64,000 nucleotides of DNA, taken from the NCBI RefSeq assembly GCF_003710815.1, contig NZ_RHHP01000001.1, positions 124,001 through 188,000 of the forward strand. The letters are read 5' to 3'. Position numbers and translations under genes: made by a program. The first letter of the stretch is position 1, and the number at the start of each line of letters is the position of its first letter. The stretch is from Brevibacillus centrosporus (GTDB lineage: Bacteria > Bacillota > Bacilli > Brevibacillales > Brevibacillaceae). The notes beneath the pieces were generated by a model. The model ran no database searches. It worked only from the letters and a program-made list of their open reading frames with translations, and was not told the DNA's origin. Positions 59,922 to 64,000 of this stretch are shown piece by piece.

Positions 59922-60974
59922 ATGAGCCATACACTAGCAGCGGTCGATGAACAAACGTTGATCTCCAGCATTCGCCAGCAGACTGCCCTGGCCAATCGGA
60001 ACAATCTCACCCGAACCAACGCCTATTTACAATTTTATCGCCAGCATGAGGAAATACATTGGGCCCTGCTTGCCCATCTCGTATCTCGAAATGGCGGTTG
60101 GAATATGACCGATTTAAAAGGGGAATGGCTACCGCTGCTGATGGACGAGCAAGCAATCCAGCCATTTTTTTGGTTTTTGGAGAGGAGTAACTGGCTGATC
60201 TTTCATGATGCTTATGCGCAGTTATTGCTCTATGCGGAAATGAAGCGCACCAAAAAAGATCTCACTCCCCTTCTCGTCCCTCTCGGCGTATCCGTTTTTA
60301 TGCAGCGCTTTTGGAGAGAGTTTCTGTCGACCGGTGATTCTCGTCGTTTGACGCACGCCATGATTGTAAATGAACAGCAGTTCATCGAGCAGCGTGTGAT
60401 ACATAAGCCAATGGCCGTGCATCGTGTATTTGCTACGTTCGCCTACTTTACCCAATCTGCCTTGTCCCTCAGTCAGGTACTTTTTCCGTACAAGGCGCAC
60501 CCGACAGACCGCAGGCTTCGTCTCATCGGGATGGATGTTCAAGACTTTCCCGAGGTGGAGCAGCGGATCGCTACCGGAAAAACGCTCTACAAGCTTCTCT
60601 ATGCAGATCCCCTGCGATTTGAGCAAATCCGCCAGTTTGCCTGCCGAATCCCGCATTCCGGCTCCCGAGCTGACTATTGGCCTCAGATTTTTACCACCCG
60701 TTTGCCCCGCGCTGCTACGCAAGACTCTTATCATTTGCACTTGCAGGGGGCAGAGCTTAGAGATGGCCAAAAAAAGCTGTATAGCCCCCCGCTCAGCGCT
60801 GCTTGGAAGGATATTGCTCACACGGCTGCGGACGGAGTCGATTGGTTTCGCGATCCAAAATGGGTCGAGCTGGTGGATCAGCCCGGTGATTTGCCGACGA
60901 TTACAAGTGAAGATTACGTTCGCGCTTTGCAATGGATGGAGTATGGTATCAAGCTTGTCACAATGCTCACGTAG
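59922..60974 (+). CDS. DUF2515 family protein (YppC-like)
   Basis: A 350-residue cytosolic protein with the DUF2515 pattern: TRTNAYLQFYRQHEEIHWALLAHLVSRNGGWNMTDLKG, then FLERSNWLIFHDAYAQLLLYAE and an HRVFATFAYFTQSALSLSQVLFPY segment. Related to B. subtilis YppC; function unknown. GAGGAGC precedes the ATG. The next gene begins 29 bases after its stop, suggesting one transcript. Confidence 0.85.
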   Translation: MSHTLAAVDEQTLISSIRQQTALANRNNLTRTNAYLQFYRQHEEIHWALLAHLVSRNGGWNMTDLKGEWLPLLMDEQAIQPFFWFLERSNWLIFHDAYAQLLLYAEMKRTKKDLTPLLVPLGVSVFMQRFWREFLSTGDSRRLTHAMIVNEQQFIEQRVIHKPMAVHRVFATFAYFTQSALSLSQVLFPYKAHPTDRRLRLIGMDVQDFPEVEQRIATGKTLYKLLYADPLRFEQIRQFACRIPHSGSRADYWPQIFTTRLPRAATQDSYHLHLQGAELRDGQKKLYSPPLSAAWKDIAHTAADGVDWFRDPKWVELVDQPGDLPTITSEDYVRALQWMEYGIKLVTMLT

Positions 60975-61003
60975 AAATGCGAAAAGAAAGGATGATTCAT
61001 GCC

Positions 61004-61939
61004 ATGAATGAAATCGTGGAGAATCAAAAGGCTTATCTCCTCTCCTGCTGGCTGCCCAGCGGGACTTTTCGTCTTGCTCCGAAAAACAACCAGATCAATC
61101 CGTACTTTACGAATCTCGCGTTGATCGCACTCGTCCGCATGCAAGAATGGGATTGCGTCAGAAGCCATATCGAATGGTATCTGCACCATGTCAACGCTGA
61201 TGGGTATGTGAATGACTATCGGCTTGAGGGGACGCTCGAAGTCGATACAGGAAAAGCGGACAGCGAAGATAGCTATCACACAACATTGTTTAGCCTGCTG
61301 GCCGAAATGATGCGAGCGAATGAGGAAACGGCCTGGGTCGAGCCCTACAAAGATGAGCTGATTGTTTTGATGCAGGCAGTGGCAAGGCTTCAACAAAAGG
61401 ATGGTTTGACATGGGCAAAGAGATCCTATCGCGTCAAATACTTGATGGATAATTGTGAGGTCGCCAAAGGATTTGCAGATGCTGCCCATGTGTTTTCCAT
61501 GCTGGGCTGCGATGAAGCAGCGGAGGAGGCAAACAGGCGAGCTGCGGCCTGCCGAGCAGGCATCCAATCCATGTACAGCGCGCTGCGCAAATCCTATGCT
61601 GTCTATGACAGGTCCTATCCAGGCTGGAGAAAATGGTATCCGGACGTAACTTCTCAAGCATTCCCGATCCTTTATCAAATGGCCCGCCCCGATGAATACG
61701 TACTTTTGTATGAGAAAATAACGAAGGCTTTTCCTCACTTCGATACGTTTCAAACCGGCGATTTGTACCCGTGGATGGCAATGGGTGAGTGTGCCCGGCT
61801 CATGGGCGACTGGCGCAGGGTCGACTCTATGCTGACAACGGCGGCTGAATTGTACATATTCGGGCCGAGATCCCCCTACTGGCTGATTCATGAATCGGGA
61901 CGATTTGTGGAGTTGTCTCTGTTTTCACGGCCACTCTGA
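61004..61939 (+). CDS. Six-hairpin-like (alpha/alpha toroid) protein, unknown
   Basis: A 311-residue protein with regularly repeated helical stretches and aromatic-acidic loops: INPYFTNLALIALVRM, VNADGYVNDYRLEGTLEVDTGKADSEDSYHTTLFSLLAEMM, YPGWRKWYPDVTSQAFPILYQ, DLYPWMAMGECARLMGDW. This recalls six-hairpin glycosidases or related polysaccharide-processing folds, but no signal peptide and no certain catalytic pair were seen. ATG 61004 was chosen among three in-frame ATGs because AAAGGA lies about 12 bases upstream. Second gene of a pair with DUF2515. Confidence 0.65.
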   Translation: MNEIVENQKAYLLSCWLPSGTFRLAPKNNQINPYFTNLALIALVRMQEWDCVRSHIEWYLHHVNADGYVNDYRLEGTLEVDTGKADSEDSYHTTLFSLLAEMMRANEETAWVEPYKDELIVLMQAVARLQQKDGLTWAKRSYRVKYLMDNCEVAKGFADAAHVFSMLGCDEAAEEANRRAAACRAGIQSMYSALRKSYAVYDRSYPGWRKWYPDVTSQAFPILYQMARPDEYVLLYEKITKAFPHFDTFQTGDLYPWMAMGECARLMGDWRRVDSMLTTAAELYIFGPRSPYWLIHESGRFVELSLFSRPL

Positions 61940-62018
61940 AAACATTACACTTTTTTAACAAGGAAAACTCGTCCAGCGCACACCGAATCCCTTACAATAT
62001 GTACAGGAGGTGTTTGCC

Positions 62019-62570
62019 ATGTCTCCATCCACTGGAGAAGTCGTAGCGGTTAGCTTAAGCGATACTCACACGTTCAGCAAGCAGAACACAGACGCGATTC
62101 ACCTTGTAAAAGGTCTTGGCGTACAAGGAGACGCTCATTTGGGAGAGACGGTCAAGCATCGTTCGCGCGTCGCTCAAGATCCTACGCAGCCAAACTTGCG
62201 TCAGGTGCACTTGATCCATGCAGAACTGTTTGAGGAATTGCAAGATTCCGGTTTTCAAGTATCTCCGGGGCAAATCGGGGAAAACATTACTACGCGCGGC
62301 ATTTCTTTGCTTACCCTGCCAACAGGGGCGATTTTGCGTATAGGGGAATCCGCGATCGTCGAAATCACAGGGCTTCGTAATCCCTGTCCCCAGTTGAACG
62401 GCTTCCAAAAAGGGCTGATGGATGCCCTCCTGGATCACGATGCAGAGGGCAATCTCATTCGAAAAGCAGGAGTCATGGGCATCGTGCTCGCTGGCGGTGA
62501 GGTGCGCCCAGGTGATCCAATCCAAGTCGAGCATCCCGCTCTGCCCCATCGCCCTCTTGAGCGAGTCTGA
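62019..62570 (+). CDS. MOSC domain protein
   Basis: A 183-residue MOSC (molybdenum cofactor sulfurase C-terminal) domain protein. Features: GLGVQGDAHLGETVKHRSRV, RQVHLIHAELFEEL, PGQIGENITTRGISLLTLPTGAILRIG and the conserved Cys-Pro in GLRNPCPQLNGFQKGLM. Family members (YiiM, YuaD) carry sulfur or act with molybdenum cofactor in reducing N-hydroxylated bases. ATG 62019 follows AGGAGGTG. Stands alone. Confidence 0.92.
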   Translation: MSPSTGEVVAVSLSDTHTFSKQNTDAIHLVKGLGVQGDAHLGETVKHRSRVAQDPTQPNLRQVHLIHAELFEELQDSGFQVSPGQIGENITTRGISLLTLPTGAILRIGESAIVEITGLRNPCPQLNGFQKGLMDALLDHDAEGNLIRKAGVMGIVLAGGEVRPGDPIQVEHPALPHRPLERV

Positions 62571-62586
62571 ACGGTTCCGCTTCCTG

Positions 62587-63507
62587 TCAGTGTTCTCCTG
62601 CAGGCAGCGGACTTTTTTTATTCACGATCTGATCGATCCATTGGTAACACGTCTGCAATTCCTCTTCTGTGATCCAGTCGGAACGATGCTCAAACATAAT
62701 TGTGATATCAGGATTGTGCGCCGTAATCAGATTCAGATAGTCTTCGATCGGTGCCCATCCGTCCTCTGGCCGACAATGGGGCAAGGCTGGATAACGGCTG
62801 AAAGCAAATGAATCCGTGAACTGTACGTTCCATAAGTGAACCAGTTTCGCATACTTAGCGTACCGATTCAATACAGCTCTCGCATCAAAAGAAGGGTCGA
62901 TTTTCTCTTGCATGAAGAGCCTTCCCGTATCCAGGCATAGTTTTATATTTGGATAGCGGCACAGAAGGGACTCCAGAAAGTCTTCCTCGTATACATACCG
63001 ATTTAAGGCATCGAATTCGAGAACAGGCGTAAAGGAATACTCATTGGCTTTGTTATGAAGCCACGCAAACAACCGCTCGCTTTTTACTACAAGCTCCGAA
63101 TAATCGTACTCGCTCTCAAACACATATTCCTCTCGAGCCGCAAACCGCCACTTGTCCCAGTTTACCCGATCATCGAGCAGGACTGGCTTTGGATAATGAA
63201 ACAGGACGTAATCAGGGCCTATCTTTCCAAGAATATCCAGCTGTTGTTGGATATAATCGTAGGCATCCTGTCTGACCCGCTCATCCTGTGCGAGAAACAA
63301 GGCATCACGCAGTCTAGTTTCGTCGCTTCGTATGGGAAAATGGATTCCGATTTGGAACGCATTTCGCTTTGCTTCCCGGATCAATTTCTCTACCTCTTCC
63401 TCTGCTTCAAAGAGGCACGCCTCGATTCCATAGAAGCCTTTTCTAAAATCTCTTCGGTACTTCTCTTCTTCAAAGCCCCCATAAAGCCCAATCATGAAAT
63501 TGTGCAT
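62587..63507 (-). CDS. TIM-barrel (xylose isomerase/UV endonuclease-like) protein, unknown
   Basis: A 306-residue predicted metal-binding barrel. MIGLYGGFEEEKY at strand 1, GIHFPIRSDETRL, VLFHYPKPVLLDD, VLEFDALNRYVYEED with Glu, IKLCLDTGRLFMQEK with Asp, VHLWNVQ with His and IMFEHRSDWITEEE with Glu give the usual metal ligand order. It resembles sugar phosphate isomerase/epimerase-like proteins; reaction unknown. ATG 63507 has AGGAGGGCAGT upstream. Confidence 0.8.
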   Translation of the reverse strand: MHNFMIGLYGGFEEEKYRRDFRKGFYGIEACLFEAEEEVEKLIREAKRNAFQIGIHFPIRSDETRLRDALFLAQDERVRQDAYDYIQQQLDILGKIGPDYVLFHYPKPVLLDDRVNWDKWRFAAREEYVFESEYDYSELVVKSERLFAWLHNKANEYSFTPVLEFDALNRYVYEEDFLESLLCRYPNIKLCLDTGRLFMQEKIDPSFDARAVLNRYAKYAKLVHLWNVQFTDSFAFSRYPALPHCRPEDGWAPIEDYLNLITAHNPDITIMFEHRSDWITEEELQTCYQWIDQIVNKKSPLPAGEH

Positions 63508-63532
63508 ACTGCCCTCCTGCTCCGTCCCCATA

Positions 63533-63561
63533 GAAAAAGCTCCCTTCTAAAGGCAGCTTTT
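63533..63561 (-). terminator. Terminator of the DUF1444 gene
   Basis: On the minus strand AAGCTGCCTT-tag-AAGGGAGCTT (one mismatch) followed by TTTCT, lying between the DUF1444 gene and the barrel gene. Confidence 0.65.
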
Positions 63562-63578
63562 CGTTGAATATCGATATT

Positions 63579-64000
63579 TCACTTTTTCTTTCGCTGAATT
63601 TCAGGGTCTCCCCCTTGCGATACGACCAGAAAGGGTGTAAGCTCCCCCTCCTCCCAGAAAAAGGGCAGAACAGAGATCGGAACCTGTCCTTTTGAGGCAA
63701 AATCATAAGTCAGTCGCGCCAAAAGGTGTGCACCTGTATCGCCAGAAAGATCGGCGACGATGAGAACATCCTGATGAGGGATGGCCACACCTAGCTGATC
63801 CCCTTGCTTTTGCTGGTCAAAGCTTTGCAGCAAAGTCTCCAGCAGCACCCGACTGGCGGCATAGCCATCTGTCGGACTGATGAAGTGAATGCGATTTCCC
63901 GCTACTTCCTGTGTTTTGACCGAGTAAGGCAATCCTTGCAAATTTTTCATGGCAGCCTGATGCAGCTGTTCTTCGCTCCAGCCGGCCTGCGCAAGCATCT
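63579..64000 (-). CDS. DUF1444 (UPF0354, YtpQ-like) protein, C-terminal part
   Basis: The last 140 codons of a protein that continues beyond base 64000. NRIHFISPTDGYAASRVLLETLL, LGVAIPHQDVLIVADLSGDTGAHLLARLTYDFASKGQVPISVLPFFWEEGELTPFLVV match the C-terminal half of UPF0354 proteins such as B. subtilis YtpQ (about 270 residues). An ATG at 63998 is probably internal. Function unknown. Confidence 0.8.
   Translation of the reverse strand, partial: MLAQAGWSEEQLHQAAMKNLQGLPYSVKTQEVAGNRIHFISPTDGYAASRVLLETLLQSFDQQKQGDQLGVAIPHQDVLIVADLSGDTGAHLLARLTYDFASKGQVPISVLPFFWEEGELTPFLVVSQGGDPEIQRKKK

Noticed and set aside
1..64000. tRNA, rRNA, CRISPR, IS element or prophage
   Set aside because: None was seen by eye: no cloverleaf-like sequences with CCA-type ends, no regularly spaced repeats, no transposase or integrase motifs. 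A tRNAscan and Rfam search would settle the RNA part.

Overview
The window looks like a chromosomal segment of an aerobic, endospore-forming Firmicute of the Brevibacillus/Paenibacillaceae type. The reasons are the mid-range base composition, very strong AGGAGG-like ribosome sites with frequent TTG and GTG starts, a parE-parC pair, a SleB-like cell-wall hydrolase, and many families typical of Bacillales (DUF1292, YfhH, DUF441, DUF2515, DUF1444, YflT-like). The genus is an inference from family content and was not checked by any search. No rRNA, tRNA, CRISPR array, insertion sequence or prophage was recognised.

Region 1 (1-14.4 kb): a truncated CitA/DcuS-type sensor kinase at the left edge, an NCS1 permease, a chemoreceptor, a possible ADP-ribosyltransferase-fold protein, and a leftward operon for reductive pyrimidine breakdown (preT-preA-dihydropyrimidinase-beta-ureidopropionase). 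Behind it lie a pair of small unknown DNA-binding-like proteins, an iron-type alcohol dehydrogenase divergent from an MHS-family symporter, and an aldo/keto reductase. Region 2 (14.5-21.5 kb): a decayed siderophore locus (truncated binding protein with an intact Fur box, and a broken AraC/binding-protein fusion), a UbiD decarboxylase, a phosphotransferase-like kinase, a secreted protein of unknown role, a deleted MDR dehydrogenase and a LOG-family protein. Region 3 (21.6-26.4 kb): a class III aminotransferase and a CoA-acylating malonate/methylmalonate semialdehyde dehydrogenase, divergent from a PucR-type regulator. Together regions 1 and 3 encode a plausible whole route uracil -> dihydrouracil -> N-carbamoyl-beta-alanine -> beta-alanine -> malonate semialdehyde -> acetyl-CoA, with a shared PucR-box-like motif in the promoters.

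Region 4 (26.4-33.3 kb): a secreted subtilase, a tandem CbxX/CfqX-type AAA+ protein, and a MarR-MFS drug-efflux type pair. Region 5 (33.3-40.3 kb): an RbsABC-like sugar importer with a Gfo/Idh/MocA dehydrogenase, a LacI regulator and a divergent TIM-barrel isomerase, with two matching palindromic operators and a cre site. Region 6 (40.3-47.9 kb): a metallophosphatase, topoisomerase IV (parE-parC) and small conserved proteins. Region 7 (47.7-53.6 kb): a tightly overlapped operon of ECF sigma factor, putative anti-sigma protein with a propeller-like sensor domain, a large exported membrane protein, and an ABC-2 exporter. Region 8 (53.7-64 kb): a PLP gamma-lyase, a lipoprotein cyclophilin, a cell-wall hydrolase, remnants of an MFS and a GNAT gene, a striking 100-base imperfect palindrome that may be an RNA, an SDR dehydrogenase, and a run of small conserved Bacillales proteins.

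Starts were chosen by ribosome-site spacing and family fit, so several differ from the longest open frame. Functions rest on motif recognition by eye.
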